From an uncultured Clostridia bacterium (lineage in GTDB: Bacteria; Bacillota; Clostridia; Oscillospirales; Ruminococcaceae): a stretch of 64,000 nt of DNA. Both the position numbers and the translations under genes were made by a program. The stretch covers positions 1-64,000 of the forward strand of contig CAMMMX010000017.1 in NCBI GenBank assembly GCA_946498095.1, written 5' to 3'. The notes under the pieces were generated by a model. It was not told where the DNA came from. It did not search any database and saw only the letters and a list, made by a program, of their open reading frames with translations. Below, one piece after another: positions 8,052 to 15,684 of this stretch (within the stretch, counting starts at the first letter, position 1; each line of letters opens with the position of its first letter).

Positions 8052-9170
8052 CTATAAAAGTTCTTTCACACCATACAGAGCGGAATGCTTGGCGTAGAAC
8101 TCCTGGCTGGCTTCGATCAGCTCATCATCCATGATGTTCAGATAACGTATGGTAGTATTCAGATGCTTATGCCCCAGTGCCTGCTGGATCAGCTCCAGCC
8201 GCCATCCGTCTTTCCGGCGTATATTGGCAAAGTACCGCCGAAGCATATGCGGAGTCAGATCAATCCCTGTCTTTTTCTCCATCCGTTTCAGCATGTCATA
8301 GACGCTGTCCACTTTTAAAGGCTGTCCGGCGGTCTTTCCCGCGATATTGATGAACAGATAATTCTGATGCTGCAATAGTTTTCTGTACTCAGCCAGATAG
8401 TACATCAGGAAATCGAAGGAGTCATCGCTGATCCTGGCTTTTCGGTATTCTGCGTTTTTAGCTCTGGCATCATTTTCGTTATCTTCACGGAAGTAGACGC
8501 CAATCATGCGATTCCGGTAATCAATGTCGTGGACATAGTCTACACCAAGGATTTCCCCGATTCGGAATCCGGTTTCCGCAAGCAGCAGGATGAGGAGTTG
8601 ATCCCGGCAGTTGGTACACGCCTGAAGGACTGTGATAATTTCATCGTGTTCCGCAGGCCGCACGTTCCGTTCTTCTTCCTGCAGGTAACCTTTGAACGCC
8701 TGAAAGCGGAGTCTCTTTTTTACGCCTACCGCATTGACTGCGAAGTGGTAATTATAGGACAGTACCTTCAGGCTCCCAAGCTGTTCATACATTCCCTCGA
8801 TATAAAGAAAGAACCTGAACACATCTTCCAGATATGCGTTGCAGGTTCCGTTGTGTATTACTTTTAAATTGTTCTTTTCTGTATGGTTCCCGGCTTTCAG
8901 CCAGTACAGGAAATCTACAAAGTGTTCATTCTGCCTTTCCAGATCCAGCTCATAAACCTGTGGGATTTCCATATGGATTTCATTCAGGTACTCCAGATAG
9001 TAGCATATAGAAAAGGCCGACCGTTTCACCGTATTAGGCGAACGATTGGCCTTGATTTTATATTTCAGATATTTGGATGGCAGCGGAACAATGTCATACG
9101 TCTGGCAGTCCTGGATGTAATAATATTTTGTACGCCCTTCTGTAAGGTTTTCTACCTTGTACCGTCTCAA
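8052..9170 (-). CDS. Tyrosine recombinase, first of the trio (TnpA-like)
   Basis: A tyrosine recombinase of 372 residues if translation begins at the TTG at 9170, which has a strong AAAGGAGG ribosome-binding site 7 bases upstream. A TTG nine codons earlier is possible but lacks a comparable site. The catalytic residues are all present: Arg in AETGFRIGEILG, TPHMLRRYF for His-x-x-Arg, LGHKHLNTT, and the Tyr in IRYLNIM. Its size is close to Tn554 TnpA. It is the promoter-proximal gene of the recombinase operon. Its leader sequence recurs at the right end of the element. Confidence 0.85.
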   Translation of the reverse strand: MRRYKVENLTEGRTKYYYIQDCQTYDIVPLPSKYLKYKIKANRSPNTVKRSAFSICYYLEYLNEIHMEIPQVYELDLERQNEHFVDFLYWLKAGNHTEKNNLKVIHNGTCNAYLEDVFRFFLYIEGMYEQLGSLKVLSYNYHFAVNAVGVKKRLRFQAFKGYLQEEERNVRPAEHDEIITVLQACTNCRDQLLILLLAETGFRIGEILGVDYVHDIDYRNRMIGVYFREDNENDARAKNAEYRKARISDDSFDFLMYYLAEYRKLLQHQNYLFINIAGKTAGQPLKVDSVYDMLKRMEKKTGIDLTPHMLRRYFANIRRKDGWRLELIQQALGHKHLNTTIRYLNIMDDELIEASQEFYAKHSALYGVKELL

Positions 9171-9173
9171 ACC

Positions 9174-9209
9174 GTTCGCCTCCTTTCCTCTACGCAATAC
9201 ACAGTATAC
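9174..9209. repeat. Leader repeat copy A, upstream of the first recombinase
   Basis: The stretch GTTCGCCTCCTTTCCTC.. followed by ACGCAATACACAG and TATAC recurs with few differences at 16176-16213. Here it contains the ribosome-binding region and the first codons of the TnpA-like gene. The second copy lies about 27 bases from the right edge of the element. This suggests that the cargo was acquired between two copies of the recombinase leader. Confidence 0.6.
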
Positions 9210-9294
9210 CGTGTTGTTTCACAAATAGCTACCACAAAATCCAACCAAAAACGGGATTTTTTCTCCGAAAACCGAAGCACTACCAACAGGCTGT

Positions 9295-9456
9295 TTACCC
9301 GCTGGCAGCGCCATCTGGATCTTCCTCTTTTTCTGTTGGATTCAGCATCCCGTCCAAACCAAAACTGACAGCAACCGCATGATCTATCTGCGATAGTAAT
9401 TCAGGAGTGATCGGCAGATTCTGATCTGTTGGTTTCAGGTCTTCCTTTTTATTCAA
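9295..9456 (-). CDS. Small hypothetical protein after the mazF remnant
   Basis: A 53-residue frame starting at TTG (9456) with GGGAGG 7 bases upstream and ending TAA at 9295-9297. It reads LPITPELLSQIDHAVAVSF in the middle and is acidic at the C-terminus (TEKEEDPDGAA). It is too short for most gene callers. Its clear ribosome-binding site and its place between the MazF tail and the recombinase operon support it. Association with the upstream toxin gene is inference. No domain is recognised. Confidence 0.5.
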   Translation of the reverse strand: MNKKEDLKPTDQNLPITPELLSQIDHAVAVSFGLDGMLNPTEKEEDPDGAASG

Positions 9457-9511
9457 AATTTTTCCTCCCGCTTTCTCTTTGAAAACAAAGAAACTGTGCT
9501 GATATTCTGTA

Positions 9512-9709
9512 TTATCTTAATCCAGAAGCACTGTTCTGTTCAATCCCGATGCTGATTGCAAGGGCTTCATTTACCGCCTCCATTGCGTTTTCATCCAACC
9601 GGCCTATGTAATCGCCAAGCCTGCTGCGGTCAATGGTGCGTACCTGTTCCAGCAGAACAATGGAGTTACGCCGCAGGCCCTCTGTACTGATTGGCAGAAA
9701 AACATGGGT
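9512..9709 (-). pseudogene. MazF/PemK-type toxin gene, 3' fragment
   Basis: The frame reads THVFLPISTEGLRRNSIVLL then EQVRTIDRSRLGDYIG and ends at 9512. This is the well-conserved C-terminal half of the MazF/PemK endoribonuclease toxins (the RTIDKxR region). The N-terminal half, including the start and the first catalytic Arg, is missing. It joins directly, in a different frame, to a DNA adenine methylase N-terminus at about 9704-9710. No antitoxin is seen. It cannot produce a functional toxin in this form. Confidence 0.8.
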
Positions 9710-9881
9710 AATCGTTATAGACCTCGAATTTATCCGGCTCGGCCTTTCCAAGTAGCACTGCGCCGGAGCCGCCGAAGGGTTCAATGTACCGCTCATAGCG
9801 GATCGGAAACAGCGCATAGAGAATGTGGAGGATGGACGTTTTATTGCCCACCCAGCTCACAGGTGTTTTGATATTCACCAC
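9707..9881 (-). pseudogene. DNA adenine methylase (Dam/D12 class) gene, 5' fragment
   Basis: The frame starts with GTG behind AAGGAGG and reads VNIKTPVSWVGNKTSILHIL then ERYIEPFGGSGAVLLGK, the N-terminal SAM-binding motif (FxGxG region) of D12-class N6-adenine methylases. It stops matching after EVYNDY, where the sequence switches to the MazF fragment. The target-recognition domain and the DPPY motif are gone. A deletion joined two genes that are normally separate in related conjugative elements. Confidence 0.8.
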
Positions 9882-9911
9882 CTCCTTGGTGGCACCAACC
9901 GCCCGGAAAGC

Positions 9912-9955
9912 AAAAAAGCCGGTACCAACCGTCTTAAGGGGCGATTGATACCGGC
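9912..9955 (-). terminator. Terminator at the end of the cargo operon
   Basis: An 11-bp stem (GCCGGTATCAA with TTGGTACCGGC, one wobble pair) with a 16-base loop is followed on the minus strand by six T residues. It lies 17 bases downstream of the DUF3789-like gene and ends the cargo transcript. Confidence 0.8.
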
Positions 9956-9971
9956 GTAAATTGATAGATGC

Positions 9972-10079
9972 TCAAAGTTTCGGCATATCCCGGTCTGCAC
10001 GGGATGCTGCTTGGCAAAGGGATAAAATCACGATACCCATGATCCCTCCAACCACTGTTCCAGATAAAAATGCAGCCAT
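9972..10079 (-). CDS. DUF3789-like mini membrane protein
   Basis: A 35-residue protein, MAAFLSGTVVGGIMGIVIL followed by SLCQAASRADRDMPKL. It consists of one Gly-rich membrane helix and a short charged tail, matching the tiny DUF3789 proteins seen in Firmicute conjugative elements. GGAGAGGTG precedes the ATG by about 7 bases. It is the last gene before the terminator at 9912-9955. Function is unknown. The single helix implies membrane association. Confidence 0.7.
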   Translation of the reverse strand: MAAFLSGTVVGGIMGIVILSLCQAASRADRDMPKL

Positions 10080-10110
10080 CTTTCTTCACCTCTCCTCCGT
10101 TTCAAATGGT

Positions 10111-10692
10111 TTATAAGTCCATGTCCATCCCTTCCTCGAAATCCTCATCCATCTCATCGACAGAAGTGATGTTGACATAGTCTCCGATAATTACCAGGGC
10201 CTTATCATAGCTGCCGGATTCCATAATGCGTCTCCGCATCTCTCCGGCTTGTTCCTCCATGCCATGTTCCTTGAGTGTCCGGCTGGCAATTCCCATCAGG
10301 TTGAAGATGTTTCCATCCTGCCCGATGAGAGGGCAATCCGGCTTTTGTGCCGGAGCATTTTCTTCCAGAGGGCCGCCCAGCCGGTTATCCACGTAGTCGG
10401 AACGCCACATGCTCCCGAACTGTTCACGGGTGTTCAAGCGCCAGATTGCCAGCTTTCCCATATCCAGCTTGACATCCTTAAAGGGGAAGAACAGGTTTGT
10501 CAGGCCCTGATGCTGAAAGACGGAAACGTGTTCGAACCGGCTCCCGTTTAATAAAATGTTTTCTTCGGCCAGCATGTCATTGATGCCGGTCACCCATTCC
10601 TGCAGATCCCCGCCGCAGCCCTGAAGGATCAGCCCTTCCGGAGTATCCGGACGCCGGAGCTGCTCGGCTTTGATTTCAGTGATTGTTGCCAT
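10111..10692 (-). CDS. Conserved hypothetical protein of conjugative-element cargo
   Basis: A 193-residue soluble, acidic protein. The second half contains CPLIGQDGNIFNLMGIASRT and YDKALVIIGDYVNITS, blocks I associate with proteins repeatedly found in the accessory regions of Firmicute integrative elements, sometimes fused to larger proteins. The C-terminus ends in a run of Asp and Glu. The start overlaps the upstream membrane-protein gene by 17 bases. No catalytic motif is visible, and I do not assign a function. Confidence 0.7.
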   Translation of the reverse strand: MATITEIKAEQLRRPDTPEGLILQGCGGDLQEWVTGINDMLAEENILLNGSRFEHVSVFQHQGLTNLFFPFKDVKLDMGKLAIWRLNTREQFGSMWRSDYVDNRLGGPLEENAPAQKPDCPLIGQDGNIFNLMGIASRTLKEHGMEEQAGEMRRRIMESGSYDKALVIIGDYVNITSVDEMDEDFEEGMDMDL

Positions 10693-10879
10693 GAATCCTT
10701 CTCTCCATTTCTACTTGGTTCATCATCGCCTGTGTTTCGTTCAGGCGCTTATTCAGCTTTTCAATTTCCGCAGCGGTTTCCCGCTGATATTCCCGGTAAC
10801 TGAACAGTGCCATGGCTGCCAGGGCGGTAATCGCCGCTCCCAGGATCAGGCCAAGAACAAAATCCAGAGCAAACATCAT
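10676..10879 (-). CDS. Small single-pass membrane protein with coiled coil
   Basis: A 67-residue protein with an N-terminal membrane helix (FVLGLILGAAITALAAMALF) followed by a basic/acidic amphipathic coiled coil (ETAAEIEKLNKRLNETQAMM). The layout is like phage or plasmid small membrane anchors. It overlaps both neighbours, by 4 bases with the upstream gene and 17 with the downstream gene, so it is translated as part of the operon. No homologue is recognised. Confidence 0.65.
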   Translation of the reverse strand: MMFALDFVLGLILGAAITALAAMALFSYREYQRETAAEIEKLNKRLNETQAMMNQVEMERRIHGNNH

Positions 10880-12465
10880 GACTGTATACCTCCCATCTGT
10901 GGGGCAGCGTCTTCCTCCTGGGCATCCGTCTGGGTAAAATCTGTTTGCAGGAATTCCTCCGGTGTCAGGTCGTAGCCCAGGAAGTTAGGGCTGGTATCGT
11001 CATCGAATACAAAATATTCCTGGCCGCCAAAGTCCAGCGGCGCTTTGGTCAGGATCGTACCAGCGTGATTTACCGCCACGTTCCTTTCAATGGTGGCGAA
11101 AGCCAGATTTTCTCCTTCCCGCAGGTCATAGCGGTAAAGCCCATCCGGAAGCTCCTGTTCGGTTACCCGGCCATTGGTAAACAGGGCGGTCTGCCCAAGC
11201 ACCTCCACCACTTCCAGCTTTTCATCCGTCAGGGCCTGGGTGGATAGTTCTCTGGACGACTCCCCATAAGGAACCAATTCGTACAGGGAATGCCCGCGGG
11301 CCGATAGGATTCCATATTCTGTCTGTGATGCGCTCAGACTTTGCAGCAATCTGGCTCCTTCGGCCTGTGTTGCAATGGTGGACAGCCACCTCCGATCCAT
11401 GCGGGCGTCCAAGTGATGGGACAGATATTCTTTGAAAAAGTTCGCCTCATCACAGGGCAGAGGTGTGAATTCATACTCTGGAAGATGAGAGGCAAGCTCC
11501 AGGGCCTTTTCCATTGTCAGGTGCGGCTCGGCCTCCAGTACCGCCTTGTATTTAATCTGCTCCGGTTCGTCCATGGCCTGATACTGCATGGCAATCTGGT
11601 TCAACCGGGCAAAGTGATCCATGCTGTCGAAGACCTGGTCATCGACCTGTGGGATGGCGGATTCCATGTCGAAATAAACACAGTCTTCCATGCAAACCTC
11701 GTTTTGTCGATTTGCCGCCTGATCTGCCTGTTCCTGCGAAATCGGCAGGCTGATCCACTCGGCACTTCCAATGGTTTCTTCCGGATCGTCCATGGGCGTT
11801 TGAGCGACCAAAAGCCGGAACACAGTATCCTCCGGTTCTTCCTTTATTTCCGGCAGATGGGTTCCATCATAAATCTCAGCCAGCTCATATTCTCCGGCTA
11901 CCACGTAACAGCCCTCCACGAACACGCCGCCATCATTTTCCCTCTGCATTTTCCCGATCTGAGCCAAATCCAGCAGATAGAGGGAGGACTCAGGGATGGC
12001 GTTTACATCTTCATTCAGCTCATTCTCGATGACAAACCGCCCCAAGGCTTCATCATCGCCGACATTCGAGGCGATCATGACCGCTTCCAGTCCATAGGTC
12101 AGGTTGATCAGATCCTTCATGGGGATTCCGTTCTCATACCGGACATCTTCCATCCGGTAGCGGAATACGCCTTTCAGAAGCAGGATATCCTCATCCGGCA
12201 TGGACGCCAGCCGGCGGGCAAAAAAGTTTAGCTCCGGAAGCGTGGGAGCGATCAGGATAGTATCGGCCAGCTCCGGGAGTTTTGGGCTTTCCCGGATGCT
12301 CACGTTGAAAGAGGGGGCCGGATTTTCTGTAGCCCGGAGTCTCTGGAGAGCGTCCTGAATGCGGCCGCCCATGGCAGGAAGGTCTAAGGCTGTAAAATAA
12401 ACGCCGCTCTGGTCAGCATTTTCTGTGACTACTTCAATCTGTAAGGTTTTTCTATCGGATTCCAT
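10876..12465 (-). CDS. Large acidic cargo protein, ArdA-like N-terminal region
   Basis: A 529-residue, strongly acidic protein. The first 200 residues (YFTALDLPAMGGRIQDAL.. LPELNFFARRLASMPDED.. DLINLTYGLEAV) resemble the segments that in Firmicute conjugative elements are annotated as ArdA-type antirestriction proteins, which mimic DNA and block type I restriction. The C-terminal 150 residues (SARGHSLYELVPYG.. LPDGLYRYDLREGE.. FDFGG-like QEYFVFDDD) look like a separate domain of the YodL/large-polyvalent-protein type. It overlaps the small membrane-protein gene by 4 bases. Antirestriction is an inference from resemblance and charge and was not demonstrated. Confidence 0.6.
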   Translation of the reverse strand: MESDRKTLQIEVVTENADQSGVYFTALDLPAMGGRIQDALQRLRATENPAPSFNVSIRESPKLPELADTILIAPTLPELNFFARRLASMPDEDILLLKGVFRYRMEDVRYENGIPMKDLINLTYGLEAVMIASNVGDDEALGRFVIENELNEDVNAIPESSLYLLDLAQIGKMQRENDGGVFVEGCYVVAGEYELAEIYDGTHLPEIKEEPEDTVFRLLVAQTPMDDPEETIGSAEWISLPISQEQADQAANRQNEVCMEDCVYFDMESAIPQVDDQVFDSMDHFARLNQIAMQYQAMDEPEQIKYKAVLEAEPHLTMEKALELASHLPEYEFTPLPCDEANFFKEYLSHHLDARMDRRWLSTIATQAEGARLLQSLSASQTEYGILSARGHSLYELVPYGESSRELSTQALTDEKLEVVEVLGQTALFTNGRVTEQELPDGLYRYDLREGENLAFATIERNVAVNHAGTILTKAPLDFGGQEYFVFDDDTSPNFLGYDLTPEEFLQTDFTQTDAQEEDAAPQMGGIQS

Positions 12466-12489
12466 TGTTCCATCTCCATTTCTTCTTTC

Positions 12490-13206
12490 TTATAGCTGCA
12501 TCCCCGGCATTTCGTCCTGCCCATCCGAAAGCGCGCGGTTTACCATTTCCTGAAACCGCTCCGGATCATCGCAGATAGCCTTGAACGCAAGCCCCATGCG
12601 TTCCAGCAGTTCGGCATCCGGGCAGTAGCAGTAAAATCCTCCGGCCTCACTGTCAAACGAAATCCTTCGCAAGCCCGCATCATCCTGAAAGGCGGCCTGG
12701 AAAACTTTTTCCCATTCGTAGCCGCTCCCATGGGTATACAGGCCGAAGGAATTCTTTGCTTCTTCGCCATGTTCCTCCGCGAACCGGTTAAACGCCGCCT
12801 GTCCGTAATTCTCATAGGGTTCCTGCAGAAAAGAAAAAGGAAGAGACAGCCCATATTTCCCGTTGCCGCATTGGTACAGTTCAAATGGCTCCAGCCTCTT
12901 ATTGACTTCTTCCAGCCGCTCATCCTCCGGGCTGGGTTCCTCATCGATCTCTGCTGTACCGTCCAGTTCCATCTGCATGGGGATCAGCACCTTCAGCAGC
13001 GCCTCACGATATTCCATGTCGGCAATCCGGTCAATGTAGATGCCGAAGGTGTTCAAAAAATAGGAGCCATCCTCCTGGGTAATCAGCAGGTCGCTTTCCA
13101 GCCCCTGGGTGCAGATAAAATCCGCCACCTCCTGAATGCTGTGCAGTTCATGATTTCCCTGGCTGGAATGCCCAATGAGAAGGGGATATCTTTCTTCGAT
13201 GTTCAT
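12490..13206 (-). CDS. Hypothetical cargo protein
   Basis: A 238-residue acidic soluble protein (MNIEERYPLLIGHSSQGNHE..). It has a central Pro/Asp/Glu linker and a C-terminal half containing FNRFAEEHGEEAKNSFGLY and GFYCYCPDAELLERMG. No membrane segment, signal peptide or catalytic signature is visible. It overlaps the upstream gene by 4 bases and precedes the large ArdA-like gene by 24 bases. It belongs to the same co-directional operon. I do not recognise the family. Confidence 0.65.
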   Translation of the reverse strand: MNIEERYPLLIGHSSQGNHELHSIQEVADFICTQGLESDLLITQEDGSYFLNTFGIYIDRIADMEYREALLKVLIPMQMELDGTAEIDEEPSPEDERLEEVNKRLEPFELYQCGNGKYGLSLPFSFLQEPYENYGQAAFNRFAEEHGEEAKNSFGLYTHGSGYEWEKVFQAAFQDDAGLRRISFDSEAGGFYCYCPDAELLERMGLAFKAICDDPERFQEMVNRALSDGQDEMPGMQL

Positions 13207-13826
13207 GGTTCACATTCCTCCTTTTTTTCTGCCGGTTCTATGGCTTTCAGGCCGAATCTGCGGATTGCCATGGCATTGCAGATGGCGGCAAACTGCTTTG
13301 GGGAGATCAGCTCCCTGTCAGCCAGATCCCGGATGGTAAGATGCCTGGTTCCCATATATAAATCCTTGGCCGCACAGTAGAGGGGATAGGTGTATTCATT
13401 CAAACCGCACAGTTTCCTGCGGTCAAACCGGATGAGGTTGCCATCCACCTGATGTTTCATCATGCGCCAGAGCCTTTGGTCGGCGGTAAAAAGATAGAGC
13501 GCAGACAGCAGCGCATAATTTTTCCTGTCCTTTTTCTGTATAGCTATCTGAAAAAGGTTCTGATGGTGACTGCTTAGATAGTTCATGGGCCTCATCTCGC
13601 TTTCGATTAGAAGTTCTTCCACTCTTTGCAGGAAGGGGCGGTATCGGACAGCATGCATGGTATCCGCGATCATCTCCTGATAAGTGGGAGGGGACGGTTC
13701 CTGCAGACAGATATAAATCTGATCCGGCATGACCATGCTCCCATAGCCCTTGGGCTGGAAACCGGGAATCATCTGCATGAGGATCTCCAGCTCACGGAGG
13801 GCTTCGGTTTCGGTAAAATACATCAT
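13203..13826 (-). CDS. Hypothetical cargo protein
   Basis: A 207-residue protein with a mixed basic/acidic character. The C-terminal 70 residues (HLTIRDLADRELISPKQFAA.. NAMAIRRFG) look like a helix-turn-helix-type segment, so DNA binding is possible but not shown. AAAGGA precedes the start. A terminator-like hairpin at 13842-13876 lies between this gene and its upstream neighbour, so expression of the distal genes may be attenuated or start here. Overlap with the next gene is 4 bases. Confidence 0.62.
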   Translation of the reverse strand: MMYFTETEALRELEILMQMIPGFQPKGYGSMVMPDQIYICLQEPSPPTYQEMIADTMHAVRYRPFLQRVEELLIESEMRPMNYLSSHHQNLFQIAIQKKDRKNYALLSALYLFTADQRLWRMMKHQVDGNLIRFDRRKLCGLNEYTYPLYCAAKDLYMGTRHLTIRDLADRELISPKQFAAICNAMAIRRFGLKAIEPAEKKEECEP

Positions 13827-13841
13827 TCATGGTTCCTTTCA

Positions 13842-13876
13842 TAAAAAAAGCCCTCGCTTCATCAACAAAGCAAGGG
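13842..13876 (-). terminator. Internal terminator or attenuator within the cargo block
   Basis: On the minus strand a 9-bp stem (CCCTTGCTT with AAGCGAGGG, one wobble pair) is followed by seven T residues. It sits 12 bases beyond the stop of the 218-residue gene and just before the next start, dividing the cargo into two transcriptional parts. Confidence 0.75.
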
Positions 13877-13887
13877 TGCCACTTCAG

Positions 13888-14544
13888 TTACAGATTCAGT
13901 TGTGGGCCATCCTCCGGTTCAAAGGTGGGGGGATTTTTCTCAATCTCCGGATAGCCAAACGACAGCTTTTCCGCCAGCTCATCCAGCGCTTTCGACTGCT
14001 CAAAGGTGAGGGAGCCGCAGTGATTTCTGGCGTAGTCCACACAACGATAGAGATTTTCTGCTTCTTCCGGCTGGAACAGGCGTTGTTCCTGGATCAGCCC
14101 CGAACGTCGGACGAAAGATTCTTTTGCATATGCATAATTGGGAGAATAATCGCCGCCGGATACATAGCTGCGCTCTTTATCCTGATCCCATGTGGTAAAC
14201 ATGAAACCATGGTTTTCATTATACGTTCCGGCCAGGACGATATTCCCATACTCCGCCAGTTTCCGGTAATCATGGACGCCCTCTGCCTCCATCTGCGGGG
14301 CTGCTTCATAGAGGCCCACATACTCACGGATGGCTCTGACCTCTTGATGAATTTTATCATAGAGTTCCGTCTGGCTTAGTGCCTCAAACTGATCCTCATA
14401 AAACCGGAGAAAGCCTTCGGGTGTCTGACGACAGAAAGGATCGTCTCCGTGAAAAATGTGGAGCAGACCATCCCGATAACCATAATACCCAGTACAGTCT
14501 AATTGAGGGAGGCGGCGGAGCAATTCTGCCTGATAGATTGTCAT
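13888..14544 (-). CDS. Hypothetical cargo protein
   Basis: A 218-residue acidic protein (MTIYQAELLRRLPQLDCTGY..). It carries a mid-section ENHGFMFTTWDQDKERSYVS that I associate with uncharacterised proteins from Firmicute conjugative elements, and a Pro/Glu-rich C-terminus. No catalytic motif is visible. It starts 15 bases after the acidic ribbon-helix-helix gene and is followed by the internal terminator at 13842-13876. Confidence 0.65.
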   Translation of the reverse strand: MTIYQAELLRRLPQLDCTGYYGYRDGLLHIFHGDDPFCRQTPEGFLRFYEDQFEALSQTELYDKIHQEVRAIREYVGLYEAAPQMEAEGVHDYRKLAEYGNIVLAGTYNENHGFMFTTWDQDKERSYVSGGDYSPNYAYAKESFVRRSGLIQEQRLFQPEEAENLYRCVDYARNHCGSLTFEQSKALDELAEKLSFGYPEIEKNPPTFEPEDGPQLNL

Positions 14545-14558
14545 AGGCTGTATTCACC

Positions 14559-15242
14559 TCACATTCCCATGGCGAAACCTACATTTTCATCTTCCGATTC
14601 ATCCTCGTATTCGTCCTCCAGGGCTTCTTCGGTTTCTTCCTCGCCCTCATCCTCCAGGGCATCCTCTGACATATCTTCATCGTCCTGATCCTCTGACTCG
14701 CCGGTTTCCTCTAATGGAGACATCTCATCATCCAGTTCTTCGGCATCAGGGCCTTCCTCAGATGTCTCCGGTTCTTCCTGATCGGAGATAGACGGTTCCG
14801 CTTCATCCATTTCCTCCGCAGAAGAAGCAGTTTCCGCATCTTCCAGTAACTCCTGATCAGCGTCCAACTGCTCAGTATCCTCCAGTTCCTCTGTATCCTC
14901 GAAGTCACCCTGGGCCTCGCCGGTTTCCTGACTCTCAGCCAGATCCCGATCCAGCTCCTGCTCAATCAGGCCGATGACAAAGTCTTTCTGTGTCATGTTA
15001 TTGCGGTGCAGATAATCCTTGATCCGCTGGAACAGGCTTTCCGGCACCTGAAACGCCAGTGTCCTCATTTTCTCCATGTTTTTCCCTTCCTTTTCATCAA
15101 TTTTAGGATGCAGTTCATCCTGCAATGCCAGTGTGACAAACTCCGTCATCGTCATCCCGTGGTCTTGCAGATATTGTGTAATCTCGGCATGCAAAGCCGC
15201 ATCGACTTTGACCGTAATGCCTTTCTTCCCGTCAGCAGCCAC
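14559..15242 (-). CDS. Double ribbon-helix-helix protein with long acidic tail
   Basis: A 227-residue protein. Residues 5 to about 40 (ITVKVDAALHAEITQYL.. MTMTEFVTLAL) and 56 to about 95 (TLAFQVPESLFQRIKDYL.. MTQKDFVIGLI) are two tandem MetJ/Arc-type ribbon-helix-helix units with the usual beta strand, turn and two helices. The remaining 130 residues are almost all Glu, Asp, Ser and Ala. The GTG at 15242 is chosen because GAGGTG lies 6 bases upstream. The upstream mini-gene overlaps its start. A DNA-binding regulator or partition-like accessory factor is likely. The acidic tail could mimic DNA or recruit partners. Confidence 0.7.
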   Translation of the reverse strand: MAADGKKGITVKVDAALHAEITQYLQDHGMTMTEFVTLALQDELHPKIDEKEGKNMEKMRTLAFQVPESLFQRIKDYLHRNNMTQKDFVIGLIEQELDRDLAESQETGEAQGDFEDTEELEDTEQLDADQELLEDAETASSAEEMDEAEPSISDQEEPETSEEGPDAEELDDEMSPLEETGESEDQDDEDMSEDALEDEGEEETEEALEDEYEDESEDENVGFAMGM

Positions 15243-15372
15243 TGTGTTCACCTCTTTCCATGAATTTCTGAATTGCCCTTGTTACAATTTCCTCCACAGG
15301 CACTTCCTCAATGGCAGCCTGGATCAAAAGCGGCTCCACCAGCGCCTCTGGAATCTCAATTTCAATTTCCAA
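15232..15372 (-). CDS. 46-residue small protein with TTG start
   Basis: Starts at TTG (15372) with AGGAGG 8 bases upstream and ends TGA at 15232-15234. The sequence reads MEIEIEIPEALVEPLLIQAA then IEEVPVEEIVTRAIQKFMER. It is an N-terminal beta strand and two helices, like a minimal ribbon-helix-helix or antitoxin-type fold, but too short to assign. It overlaps the start of the double ribbon-helix-helix gene by 11 bases, so the two are translationally coupled. It is easily missed because of its start codon and length. Confidence 0.6.
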   Translation of the reverse strand: MEIEIEIPEALVEPLLIQAAIEEVPVEEIVTRAIQKFMERGEHSGC

Positions 15373-15384
15373 ATGATTTACCTC

Positions 15385-15681
15385 CTACATTCCCATGACG
15401 GGGCCTTGATCCTCAGTCATGCCGGATTCCTGTTCCTCTGCCAGTTCTTCCTCCGTCAGCTTACGAAACGAGTCCTCACCAGGCACAACGCCGAGAGATC
15501 TTCCATTGTCAAACGAGCAGTGCAGTGTTCCGATATCATCCACTACTTTGACAGTACCTCTTGTCTGATCCTCGACAGGATTCGGATCTCTGCCCGTGCT
15601 CAGTAACATGATCCGGGTACCGGGAGGATACTCTGTCTGGTACCGTTTGGCCTGCTGGTGCAGGCGTTCCCATTCATTCAT
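15385..15681 (-). CDS. DUF4314 protein
   Basis: A 98-residue protein whose core reads YPPGTRIMLLSTGRDPNPVE, then TRGTVKVVDDIGTLHCSFDN and GRSLGVVPGEDSFR. This is the complete DUF4314 signature, a small SH3-like beta-barrel found almost only in Firmicute mobile elements. The C-terminus is acidic. It lies 12 bases before the 46-residue gene and 3 bases after the 120-residue gene in the same operon. Molecular function is not known. Confidence 0.8.
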   Translation of the reverse strand: MNEWERLHQQAKRYQTEYPPGTRIMLLSTGRDPNPVEDQTRGTVKVVDDIGTLHCSFDNGRSLGVVPGEDSFRKLTEEELAEEQESGMTEDQGPVMGM

Positions 15682-15684
15682 CAG

